64,000 bases of DNA from Oasisia sp. SBJ-2009. Taxonomy: Eukaryota; Annelida; Polychaeta; Sabellida; Siboglinidae. Position 1 is the first letter of the stretch, and every line of letters starts with the position of its first letter. Of the stretch, positions 44,760-54,285 are shown one piece after another. Where the stretch lies: contig OZ024862.1 of NCBI GenBank assembly GCA_964017155.1, positions 25,535,013 to 25,599,012 of the forward strand, read 5' to 3'. The notes under the pieces are model-generated. The model ran no database searches. It worked only from the letters and a program-made list of their open reading frames with translations, and had not been told where the DNA came from. The translations under genes were made by a program, and so were the position numbers.

Positions 44760-45045
44760 CAAATGATGGTTCCGTTGGAATCCCCATACCTGAAAACATA
44801 GAAATAGACACGTCATACATCTTTTTATGTCAATTATTAATGAAGATAAAGCCTTTTCTAAATTTTCACACTTCGATTGGTGGCCATCTTGGATTTGGTC
44901 ATTTTATGGACACCAGGATAAAAATTGAGCTTGGCACTATATCTAAAATCGCTTAGTACCTCTTTAACATCAACTATGCCAATTTTGGTGCTTTTACCAC
45001 CAAACCCACAATCCATCTTATATTTGCCACATATCCGCCCCACTA
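44760..45045. repeat. Right terminal inverted repeat
   Basis: Reverse complement of 40891-41167 with indels; ends GCCCCACTA followed by TTA. Its inner half (TTGGAATCCCCATACCTGAA, GGTGGCCATCTTGGAT) also resembles the repeats at 6745-7250. Confidence 0.85.
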
Positions 45046-45540
45046 TTATTAATACCCGAGGAGAACCATGTTTCAGTAACAGCAATAAGGTCTGGATTTT
45101 ACTCAGATATAAAAACATCTAATTGTCTAAATTTTATTCTGGGCCTGATGGTGTTTCGTCATTTAAACTGGTTGGTTTGTTGAGCAACTTATGATGCTTC
45201 GTTTGGCTTTTTGGGGCAAGAAAATATCTGCTTCCCAATTCTAATTTTGTTTGGTCGGGTACGATGAAAAATTGTCTTGGGATTGTATGTACCTGTTGTG
45301 ACCTGTCTGACCTTTGCTGATATTTCATCTTTGGCTTCCTTTTTATTATGACCCCGAGTGGTCTAGATCTAGTTTCATTTTCTTCTTTCCTTCTTAGCCT
45401 AATTGTGTTTTTAATTTTGGCATGTGGGCAACCAATGTCTTTCACTCTTTGAAGAGTTGGTCGGCAAGATCTTTGGCTTCTCTCTCATCAGATTCTGGCA
45501 GCCCTCTTAGACTTAGACCAAATTGTTGGTAAGTTTAGTT
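45046..45540 (-). pseudogene. LINE N-terminal part interrupted by the TIR element
   Basis: Minus strand: near 45520 SLRGLPESDEREAKDLADQL, then VKDIGCPHAKIKNTIRLRRK (45445 on), typical of LINE ORF1-like proteins, and near 45118-45060 DVFISE followed by NPDLIAVTETWFSSG, the start of an AP endonuclease domain. Stops and frameshifts show that it is dead. The TIR element sits just after this endonuclease motif. Confidence 0.75.
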
Positions 45541-45607
45541 TTTCGAGAGATTCGTTACTGACTATGTCAATTTTGTGTTTAGATGAGATATGCCTGTTGT
45601 CACAATA

Positions 45608-45950
45608 TTGAGAGCGCAGTGGCTCAGGGGTAGAGCTTCGGACTTTCGACTACGAGAACCCGGGTTCGAATCCTGGCTGCGGTGTTAAAACCTTGGGCAA
45701 GTTGTTTCACTCTACATTGCTCCAGTTCACTCAGCTGAATAAATGAGTACCTGGCTATAGACAGTAGTGGATATGTGTACGAGCAGCCTTCGTGCATTAA
45801 TTGTAGCATATGGCTGGATGCTTCCCAGAGAACACGAGATGGTGTCTGAGTGAACATGTCTGTCAGGGAAGTAGTCTAAAGCGCTTTGAACGGTTCTGAG
45901 GACTGCATACTGCGCTATATAAGAACTTGCCTTTACTTGCCTTTACAGTA
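45608..45950 (+). mobile_element. tRNA-derived SINE, family 2
   Basis: Starts GAGCGCAGTGGCTCAGGGGTAGAGC (A-box) and GGGTTCGAATCCTGGCTGC (perfect B-box), followed by a unique body and the tail AAAGCGCTTTGAACGG...GCGCTATATAAGAACTTGCC, then repeats of TTGCCTTTAC. The head is tRNA-like but has no proper acceptor stem, so it is a SINE and not a tRNA gene. The GCGCTATATAA tail is shared with LINE 3' ends in this window, as expected if a LINE mobilises it. Confidence 0.88.
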
Positions 45951-46560
45951 TTGATCTTATCATCCAGAATATGTGACCACAATCTGGAGGCAGTCTTTCA
46001 AAATAAAACTTACAATCATACTTAAGTATTTTTGACATACAAAACTACAAGAAGAACTGCTGCATGTTGAAGATGCACTGCACTTCTGCTGACGACTCTT
46101 CTATTTCACCAAGGTCCTGGACAGGCTAAATTTCCAGATAGCATAAACATTCCTCTTCTGTGTGCAGTGGCTGGCATTGGCCACACAGATACCTGTAAAA
46201 TATTTATTTCTGTCTAGTTAACTCGGTAACCTTTTCAATAAAAGAGGAGGGCCAATATAGGGGGGATTATTCTGTTGAATAACAAGCGAGAATACAGCGA
46301 GTGGCACGACGAATGACTGTTATAAATCTCTATGCAAAAACACAAAATGACCACGAGGTGGCGATATTCGAGCCGACCCCGGTGCGAGGCTCGCATTGGC
46401 ATGACATCTTTTCTCCTTCACTGTCTTTAAAACGAATATTAATTTCCCACATTCTATTTATACCAGTAACAAGCGTGCTTTTGCGAAGAACAGAATAATG
46501 TAATCAAAGTATCTAAAAAAATATAGTGAAGTGGACAGACTTCAGCACAAGTAGAATAAG
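45951..46560. other. No gene recognised
   Basis: Ordinary AT-rich sequence between the SINE and the duplicated block. Confidence 0.5.
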
Positions 46561-47305
46561 AAACTCTTGCACTTCGATATATCTGATAATTTATTTAACA
46601 ATACATTTGCCACAGTGGCAACAACCGATGGACAAACAAACAAACTTATCCTCATGACATGTATAGTTTGTTGTAAAAGTTCACATCATATAAACTAATA
46701 AAATGTATGCCATGAGAACACGCAATATTTGTATATAACAATAACATGTAGGTAGATGCATACTATACAATGAAGCAAGATGGACCGAAATTGAAACAAA
46801 TAATGGTTACCTTAACATTTAAAATAAAATTACTACATATGACTGATCATAACAATTGTGTTACAAGAAATCAAAACAACATCACAATTATAAAAGCATG
46901 CAAGTTATAATGTATACAGTGTACCAAGCTTTATCATAAACTTACGACGTATACAAAGCATATAATAAACTAAGCAATAAATAATAAACTATTGAATGAA
47001 AAAGTGATACCATCATAAAGATGGTAGTCGTTCATACATTTTACCACATTAAAAAGTCAGAAATTAAAATGTATACTAAAATACTGCTGCACTGATCCTG
47101 ATGATAAATAAGTTGAGCTTCTATAAAACAGTTTGTCTCGCATGCACAGTTATGTAAAATATAAAATATAAATAAAAATTATGTGGAAGTATACAATTCC
47201 ATAAGTGGAAGTATGCAACACTATCAGTGGAAGTATAGAATACTGTCGGCCGAAGTATATATAATACTATCAGTATACAATACTATCAGTGGAAATACAA
47301 AATGT
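46561..47305. repeat. Segmental duplication block A, copy 1
   Basis: About 745 bp nearly identical to 59274-60008 (both start CTCTTGCACTTCGATATATC and run to ACTATCAGTGGAAATAC). Differences are a handful of substitutions and small indels. Non-coding. Confidence 0.95.
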
Positions 47306-47677
47306 CTTAGTGTCAATCAAGAAATGGTCAACATATCTTAAAGTTACAACACCAGTTTTGACACCAGTGTGTAGGTACGTTTATTATCTACAACATGCAT
47401 AAAACATGCAATTGCGAGAATTGAATAATAAAGGCATTGGAGCAAAGAAAATGGGACAAGCAATATTTTAAACATCTATGTCAAATATTTGATGAGGCAC
47501 AGGCTTCCCGTTAAAATTGGCTGAGTGCTATTGGGTTAAATGAAAACAATTGGCCCTATGATTTGAGAGCTTAGAGAAAAATAAAACCGAACGTGGCATA
47601 ACTGATGAGGAAACCATCTTTATGGGACGGAACAAGGGAAAGGATGTGTAAAGCACTGAAGGTCAAGTGAAGGTCAC

Positions 47678-47782
47678 CTGTTCAAGGTTATTCAGCTTCC
47701 GTTGCAGCTGCTGGATGCTGTCATGTGACACCTGTCTCCGACTCTCCATCACCTCAGTGTGACGACTCATCTTCTGCTCAAG
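47678..47782 (-). CDS. Exon of an unnamed coiled-coil protein, copy 1
   Basis: Minus strand, 35 codons, phase 0 at both ends (acceptor TTTGCTACAG, donor CAG|GTGACC). Encodes LEQKMSRHTEVMESRRQ and DSIQQLQRKLNNLEQ, with heptad-like leucine spacing typical of a coiled coil. The duplicate at 62323-62433 differs by one residue and a two-codon insertion. I cannot assign the gene; kinase-tail or cytoskeletal coiled-coil families are possible. No stop or start was identified. Confidence 0.65.
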
Positions 47783-47858
47783 CTGTAGCAAACACTTACG
47801 TTACAGTGTTACAGATGTAACACCGTTACATACACACTTTTGTGTAACGCCCACTCCT

Positions 47859-48045
47859 GTGTGTGTTAAAGATAATCATGTTACAGACATACCCTTGTGC
47901 TACAGACACAGACACAAGACCCTTGTGTTACAGACACCCATGTGTTACAGACACAGGTGTTACAGACACACTTGTGTTACAGACACACTTGTGTTACAGA
48001 CACAGGTGTTACAGACACACTTGTGTTACAGACACACTTGTAATA
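47859..48045. repeat. TGTTACAGACACACTTG minisatellite, short copy
   Basis: About ten imperfect units of 12-17 bp. The corresponding array in the other duplication copy (62505-62935) is more than twice as long. Confidence 0.9.
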
Positions 48046-48119
48046 AATAAATAAACTGAGATAAATAATTAAGTATGCTAAGATAAATAAATAATAAATA
48101 TGCTAAGATAAATAAATAA

Positions 48120-48340
48120 AATTAGGGTGTAAAAATACAGTTTCAAACAGAACAATTTAAAACCAGTCAATGCTATGAAATATAAACCAGTGCCATCAAG
48201 GCATTTAATACAAACAAAATATATAAGTTTTGAGTTGTTTCAGGAAAGTTGCCAATGTTCCAGTTGACCACTTCACATATGTCTCTACCCAAAAGTTGCA
48301 CCATTGTGTCAGTGACATCTCTGAGACGTTGACAGAACTA
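48120..48340 (-). mobile_element. LINE 3' end within duplication, copy 1
   Basis: Minus strand reads WSTGTLATFLKQLKTYIF then CLY and stop, resembling a LINE C terminus, followed by an AT-rich tail. It lies in the intron starting about 10 bases beyond the donor of the 48346-48435 exon. Confidence 0.55.
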
Positions 48341-48345
48341 GTCAC

Positions 48346-48435
48346 CTTCAGCTGGTATTGTTGTTCTTCAAAGTAGTTAGTGTTTCCCTTTGCCCTTGCG
48401 TCCTGTGGCACTTGGGTGTTGGCGCCACTCCGGGT
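48346..48435 (-). CDS. Exon of an unnamed coiled-coil protein, copy 1
   Basis: Minus strand, 30 codons, phase 0 at both ends (acceptor GTTTCAG, donor AAG|GTGACT). Encodes TRSGANTQVPQDARAKG then NTNYFEEQQYQLK. The duplicate at 63515-63604 differs at five nucleotides, all of them amino-acid changing. Lies between the 50059-50142 exon and the 47678-47782 exon on the same strand. Confidence 0.62.
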
Positions 48436-48880
48436 CTGAAACAGAACTCACCAGTCATTGATCGGTTCATGTTGTAAGTTCACAAAGACATTCCATTAAC
48501 ATGTTTCACTCTCAAGGTTTCACTCTCAGTGATTCACTCCCGAGGTTCTGACTTAGTGGCCATTGTGACAATGGATGACTGACCGCTTGAGTGGACATAG
48601 TAACCACAACAACAATCTTATATGATTCAAAAGAAATATATCTCAGCCAGGTCCAACAGTTGGGATCTGAACAGGAAACGAGATCCCCATGAACCTTGCC
48701 ACAGAAAACATATAGTGTTCACTTAATAAAACCAAGTAATGTTTAGCAATGGTGGTAGCTTCTGGTACTTCTTGCATCAAGCCATTATTAATATTATTAT
48801 TTTAACAAGGAGAATAAACCAAGTTTTCAATAAAATATAAAATTTAAATTTCGATGACATTTTTCTTCATCGCTGGGAAA

Positions 48881-49728
48881 TTATCATTTAAAGCGACATG
48901 GTCCATTTGTGGCTTTTTATTTTTATTGCAAAATCATGTTGTACAGTATAAATTATACCTATTATAGCATAAAAACAGTCAAAATATGTTTTCATGTATC
49001 ATTTAGGAGTTGAAAATAGGCGCAGTAAGGGGTGCTTAACTCTGTTTACACATCGACCACGAGGCGTTTTCGAAACTAATGTAGGCGAGGCTAAGAGACC
49101 AGGAAATGCATGATCACGTGATGCAGTATTACGTGAACACAAGTTGACGCCACTAACGCCACACCCAGCCAGGTGCACCACGAACGGACCATGGCGCTTT
49201 AAAAGTGCTACAAATCTGAAGAAAAAGACAGAAACACAAGCGTGACGAAGCGTGACGAGGCCTGACGACACGTGCACACATGCGAGAGAGTTACCACTCT
49301 CTCTAATCTGACGAACCTCCTGGTGAGTAAACAATGAATTACAAAGGTGGACCATTCAGCAGTGATTATTATAAAGTAATCTAATAATTGCCTATCGCGT
49401 AAAAGACCCGCAGTTAAATTGGTTCACGGTGTCACAAGGCAGCACTGTAAAAGGAATTATTTTTCATTTCATTCTTTATCAAAAGAAACATAACTTCAAA
49501 CATTGTATATTTTCACCTGTAAATCTTGCGCGTTTGTTTATATTTAAATACTAAAGGAGAATTTGTATGAGCCGTCTCAGATATCATTTTGTAAGTTGCT
49601 CATTAGTTTTCTACAGTTGACCAGCTACATGATAAATTCAGACAGCTCCTAATAATAACTCATTATACGAAAAAGCTGGGTACAAACTTGTCTCTATACT
49701 ACACTATCAACAAACACGTTTAGAATAC
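48881..49728. other. No exon recognised
   Basis: Contains a GC-richer patch at 49040-49310; its minus-strand open frame (118 codons) has no clear domain and no good splice context. Confidence 0.45.
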
Positions 49729-50070
49729 ATGTCTCAGTCTCACCTGGTCTCCATACTACACTATCTACAAACATGTTTAGAAGACATGTCTCTGTCTCAG
49801 TCTCACCTGGTCTCTATACTACACTATCTACAAACATGTTTAGAAGACATGTCTCAGTCTCACCTGGTCTCTATACTACACTATCTACAAACGTGTTTAG
49901 AAGACATGTATCAGTCTCAATCTCACCTGGTCTCTATACTACACTATCTACAAACATGTTTAGAAGACATGTCTCTCTCTCAGTCTCACCTGGTCTCTAT
50001 ACTACACTATCTACAAACATGTTTAGAAGACATGTCTCTGTCTCAATGTCAGTCTCACCTGGTCTCTGTC
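49729..50070. repeat. 57-69-bp minisatellite containing the exon's splice donor
   Basis: Six units each holding CTCACCTGGTCTCTATAC and ACTATCTACAAACATGTTTAGAAGACATGTCT, at spacings of 63, 57, 63, 63 and 69 bp, varying by a CAGTCT/CTGTCT hexamer. On the minus strand the landmark reads GACCAGGTGAGACTGAG, which is the end of the neighbouring exon plus its donor. Confidence 0.92.
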
Positions 50071-50142
50071 CTCCAGGTTGTGTCTGAGACTCGTCACTTC
50101 ATCCTCCAGTTGCTGTATCCTCAGAGCCCGCTCAGACGACTC
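50059..50142 (-). CDS. Exon of an unnamed coiled-coil protein
   Basis: Minus strand, 28 codons, phase 0 at both ends (acceptor TTGTGTCCAG, donor CAG|GTGAGA). Encodes ESSERALRIQQLEDEV and TSLRHNLEDRDQ, a clear coiled-coil heptad pattern. Same strand and phase as the exons at 48346 and 47678, so probably the same gene. Plus-strand reading across this region is a repeat artefact. Confidence 0.68.
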
Positions 50143-50199
50143 CTGGACACAACATCAAGTATCACAGACAGCAGGGGCAGACTGGCAGAAGCAGTGTGA

Positions 50200-50602
50200 C
50201 ACCAACACCATTAGTATCATGGCGTCATGATGCCACGAGTATCATGGCGTCATGATGCCACAAGTATCATGACATCATGCTGCCATGGGTATCATGACAT
50301 CATGCTGCCATGAGTATCACGACATCATGATGGCATGAGTATCACGACATCATGATGCCATGAGTACCACGACGTCATGATGCCATGAGTATCATGACGT
50401 CATGATGCCGTGAGTATCATGACATCATGATGCCGTGAGTATCATGTCGTCATGACGCCATGAGTATCATGACATCATGATGCCGTGAGTATCATGACGT
50501 CATGATGCCGTGAGTATCATGACGTCATGACGCCGTATCCTGACGTCATGATGCCATGAGTATCATGACATCATGACGCCATGAGTATCATGACATCATG
50601 CA
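50200..50602. repeat. About 24-bp minisatellite rich in CRE octamers
   Basis: About 16 units of a TATCATGACGTCATGATGCCATGAG-like consensus. TGACGTCA, the CREB/ATF palindrome, occurs exactly in four units (starting near 50395, 50485, 50519 and 50541), with single-base variants (GACATCA, TCGTCA) in most others. Confidence 0.93.
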
Positions 50603-51335
50603 CAGTGTTTTTTAACCGTAGGTAAATTCTGTGATAGAAAATATAGTTTTCAACGAAATGAAAATTACTGTAAAATTAAGATTGTAAGCTTTCAGCTGAA
50701 TGTGTATTTTGTTACTAAGCAGTCAACGTTTTGTTACCATGGAGACCTGAACTAATGTCTATGGTTACTAAGCAGTCAACGTTTCGTTAAAAATTAGCAA
50801 ATAAGTTATTTATTACTTTTAAATTAAATTTATATGCATAATTTATTACAAATATATAATAAATATTATTATGGAATAATAAAAACAAATATTTACTATA
50901 TCATTAGCTCTTATTGTATTGAAAACTGGATTTATTCACTACTTTTCTTAATAAATATTGATAATTAATAATAATTAATTAATATTGACACTTTATACCA
51001 AATATTGCTCCGGTAATACACCAAAGTACCCTATTATTGCCCACATACAGTTTAGACAGTCAATTGTGATTCATTAGTCCATAGAAAGCAGATAACACTT
51101 AGTGATATAATTGAGGCCTACCTTGATCTTTGGACGGCAATCTTGGGGTGTTCTTATGAAATTAGGCAAAAATGGCAAAAACAGAGGCAAAACAACACTC
51201 AAAACAGGATATAAACTTAGGCGCATCCAATAGGTGGCAGCACGTCCTTTGCCAAGTTGATTTTAATGCTGCCACAGAGCTTAACAATAGAGAAACAACA
51301 GTAAAATCCAATGGTCCCATGACTTTTTACCGGCA

Positions 51336-51377
<42 letters not shown>

Positions 51378-52678
51378 CACATGGTTATATCAGCGTTCGG
51401 CGTGTTTGTAAACACGTTCTGGTTGCCCGATGATATTCCCTGGGTCAGCACTTCGAGGTGTGAATAGATGCGGCAAGAGACAAGTTGCTGCGCTGATCGA
51501 AGCGACATCGGTCGCTGGCGCTCCAGTACATGTTGCGTAATTTTGGACCGGGCGACGGTCGTGGGGCGTGGCAGAGACTAGCTGTCCGAGCACGTTTGGC
51601 TGTCTGTCGAACGATCATGGGATGTGCCGATTATGTTGCGCCTAGCAGGGTCAAACTCGAAAGAAGCGCATTTAACGTGTTCTAAGCTGATACAGTTCTA
51701 AATAATGGTTTAATTTGAAAGAAATGATCTAACTAATAACATTGAAAGTCTTCGAAAAGGCATCGATTGACGGCTTGTCTATCCGGCTAGATTACCCGGA
51801 CGTGAATCAGCACCATGACATTTAAGGTGGGTAAAGGCGGCGCAGATCTACATACTCTTTAACTTTAAGGTGTATACCCAGCCAATACACTGCTAAGGCT
51901 CCACTTGGCTCTATGCTCTTTAATTAATTGCAGAATATTTGTTTGACGAATAGAGATTATATTTTAGTTCTAATATATACAATGTTAACACTTCCGTCAG
52001 CAAATGTGTTTAACAGTGATTCTCTTTTCAAAGCTTCGGGTTTACTGTTCCAAAGAAATGGATGTGCCAATTTTTTTTAATTTGTTCCACCTTGTTTTGT
52101 ACTGAGGTAAGACTCCCTACGTACCAACCTGACCTCCCCCCCTGGGACCCCCCACCCACTCCAGTGTTCCCATAGTCATTTCTCTTGGGATTATAGCCTA
52201 GGCCTTCTCCAGGTATATGTATCTAATTGCCATATCCTTCTGGCCGTCCAATTTCTTCTCTATTACCTATCTCTGGACAAACATCCCATCCGTTGTTCCT
52301 CTTCCTTGTCTAAACTCTAGCTGTTCTTCGACGATTTCCCCTTACACTATTGCTTTTATTCTGCCATCCAGAATTCGTTCCAGCAACCTCAACATATTGC
52401 TTAGCAACGTAATGCCTCAATTGTTTTCCCGGGTCATGCACATCTCCCTTTCTTTTCTATATTCGGACAATTAGCCCCGTTCTGAACTTCCTGTGAACTT
52501 CCCGTCTCTCTTGCAGGTGTTGAGCAATTGTTTTTGTCGATCATCTTCCAACTCGCTCAGCCACCGCCACCATATATACTCAATGCCTGTTTATCTTTCG
52601 AAATAGACCTACACGATAAACCGTAAGAATGGCCCGTGCTGTGACAAGTTTCATAAAGCTTACATTACCTCCTACCAC
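50603..52678. other. No gene recognised; one TA array
   Basis: Mostly AT-rich. A (TA)n run lies at about 51338-51375. A GC-richer stretch at 51390-51640 has open frames on both strands without known motifs. 52220-52480 is CT-rich and may be a decayed minus-strand LINE, but I cannot align it by eye. Confidence 0.45.
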
Positions 52679-52755
52679 TGTGTGTGTGTGTGTGCGTGCG
52701 TGCGTGCGTTTGCGTGCGCGCGTGTGCGTGTATGGGTGGGCGGGGATGAGTGTGG

Positions 52756-52800
<45 letters not shown>

Positions 52801-52816
52801 GGGGGGGGGGGGGGGC
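52679..52816. repeat. (GT)n/(GTGC)n array ending in a poly-G run
   Basis: GT and GCGT repeats at 52679-52798, followed by an uninterrupted run of 17 G at about 52800-52816. Open frames are artefacts. Confidence 0.96.
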
Positions 52817-53674
52817 GTGCGTGTACGTGTGTGTCGTATTTACATTCATTGCTTACTCCTATTAGAAAACCTATGCAGCATCGATCATCTGGTTCTGTTT
52901 TACATTTTACCCCAACAGTAAATACAAATATTGGGAGTAGGTGTTTTTTTCTGTGACTGTATTACTCGTTGGAATAGAGGTCTATGCTTCCTTCGATCAA
53001 GTGTTAGATCAGACGAAGGCTGAGTTATTATGCGATTCTTAAATATTTTAAATATCTTGCTTTTACATTTTTTTTTAGTAATGGTTTATGAAAAATAGAT
53101 ATAAAAAATCAGATTACTTTACTAAACCGTTACGTTGCGGTTTGTTTACGTGACAATCAATTGCTACACGTGACCTTCGTCAAGCATAACCATTGCCAAT
53201 ACTATTTATAATGGTAACGTATGGGCGGCATCATATATGCTATATCAAACTGATCCCATTTTGTGTGGAAACACCGGTGATATGCAAAAGGTTACGTGAC
53301 GTGATAATGTTAGTGTACGCTGCGCACGCGTTTGTTGATAATATACTATATTTTTGCTCTAAAATCAATAAGAAACTTTATATTATCGGTAATGTCTATG
53401 ATAATATAAAGTCTTCTTCGGAAGGAGGGTGCAGATTAATACAAAAAAGAAATGTGACGATGACAACATTATATCCCCACAACACAATCTCTTACACATA
53501 TAAGCACGCTCTTTTTTTCTCCCGTTAATCTCTCCCTCAGCCTCCCCTCTCTCCTTCCTTTATCCTTTCTTCCCTCCTTCTACCCCCTCACTACATCATC
53601 AGAATAATGTTTGTTAGTGCTAATATCAACCATCTATATAATCCCTTATATAGAATACCATTATAAAGAAGTGT
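52817..53674. other. No gene recognised
   Basis: Includes an open frame at 53193-53528 (111 codons) without identifiable domains. Confidence 0.4.
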
Positions 53675-53904
53675 ATTGGTGATTTGGCGCAGCAGCACCT
53701 CGACTGTGGATTGAATTACCTGTGAACATTCGTGCATCCGGGACATTGTGTATGTTTAGAAAGTGTTTAATTAAAGGCATATATTTTTATTAGAGATTTC
53801 AATTAATTCAAATTGTTTTTAAATGACGGACAATGCTTTAGAATTTCATTTTAGTGCCATACACGTTTTAATCAGTGTTTATGTTTTAGATTAATTTATA
53901 GATT

Positions 53905-53984
<80 letters not shown>

Positions 53985-54285
53985 CGCACACAGTTTTAGT
54001 AAAGGTTTTAATTTTATATTAATTTATATAATTTACATACCTAGTTTTAGTAGTATTCATCTTAAAAACAGTGTTTAATTTATTTTAAATTAATTTATAT
54101 AATTTACATACAAAGGTTTAGTAGTACTTCTTAAAACAAAAAAATGAAAATGATTTATATTGATTTATATAATTTACATTTCTATTTATTAATATATATT
54201 TAGTATATTTCTTGTGCAGAGCAACGATCCGCCATGCGGGAATTAGCGCTATATAAAAAACTGTATTATTATTATTATTAAAATT
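53675..54285 (+). mobile_element. LINE 3' end
   Basis: GDLAQQHLDCGLNYL and the shifted frame FGAAAPRLWIELPVNIRASG both cover 53680-53745; the latter is the C-terminal FGxxxPRLWNxLPxxIRxS motif of CR1/jockey-like LINEs, followed by FRKCLIKG. The 3' UTR contains a CA array (53908-53972) and ends with TTAGCGCTATATAAAAAACTG and (ATT)n at 54270-54282. Confidence 0.75.
53908..53985. repeat. (CA)n microsatellite in the LINE 3' UTR
   Basis: About 62 bases of CA repeat followed by a short TA run. Confidence 0.95.

Larger units (their letters stand above)
40891..45045 (+). mobile_element. 4.16-kb TIR transposon carrying a PIN-like/CXC gene
   Basis: Terminal inverted repeats of about 280 bp (40891-41167 and 44760-45045) begin TAGTGGGGC[A/G]GATATGTG and share long blocks such as TTGTGGGTTTGGTGGTAAAA and GCACCAAAATTGGCATAGTT. 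TTA flanks both ends (40888-40890 and 45046-45048). Collapsing the site restores an open LINE endonuclease frame, whereas the alternative TA-duplication model does not. A 3-bp TTA duplication is known for PIF/Harbinger elements, but the encoded protein is not a Harbinger transposase that I recognise. The internal gene (41317-43811) is broken, so this copy is inactive. I see no other candidate transposase inside. Confidence 0.8.
47545..48880. repeat. Segmental duplication block B, copy 1
   Basis: Corresponds to about 62184-64000. It contains two exons of the coiled-coil gene, a minisatellite and a LINE 3' end, all also present in the other copy. In this copy the minisatellite is shorter and the LINE tail is deleted (about 48040-48120). 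Confidence 0.93.

Noticed and set aside
40891..45045. Assignment of the TIR element to Tc1/mariner from a TA target duplication
   Set aside because: TA also flanks the GTGGGG ends, but collapsing on TA breaks the LINE frame while TTA keeps it, and no DDE mariner transposase is encoded.
45608..45680. Possible tRNA gene
   Set aside because: A and B boxes are present, but there is no matching acceptor stem and a SINE body and tail follow directly.
49729..50199. 156-codon plus-strand open frame with repeated SHLVSILHYLQTCLEDM units
   Set aside because: It is the wrong-strand reading of an intronic minisatellite and of a minus-strand coiled-coil exon.
50200..50602. CRISPR-like array
   Set aside because: Units are contiguous with no unique spacers, and the genome is eukaryotic; it is a minisatellite.
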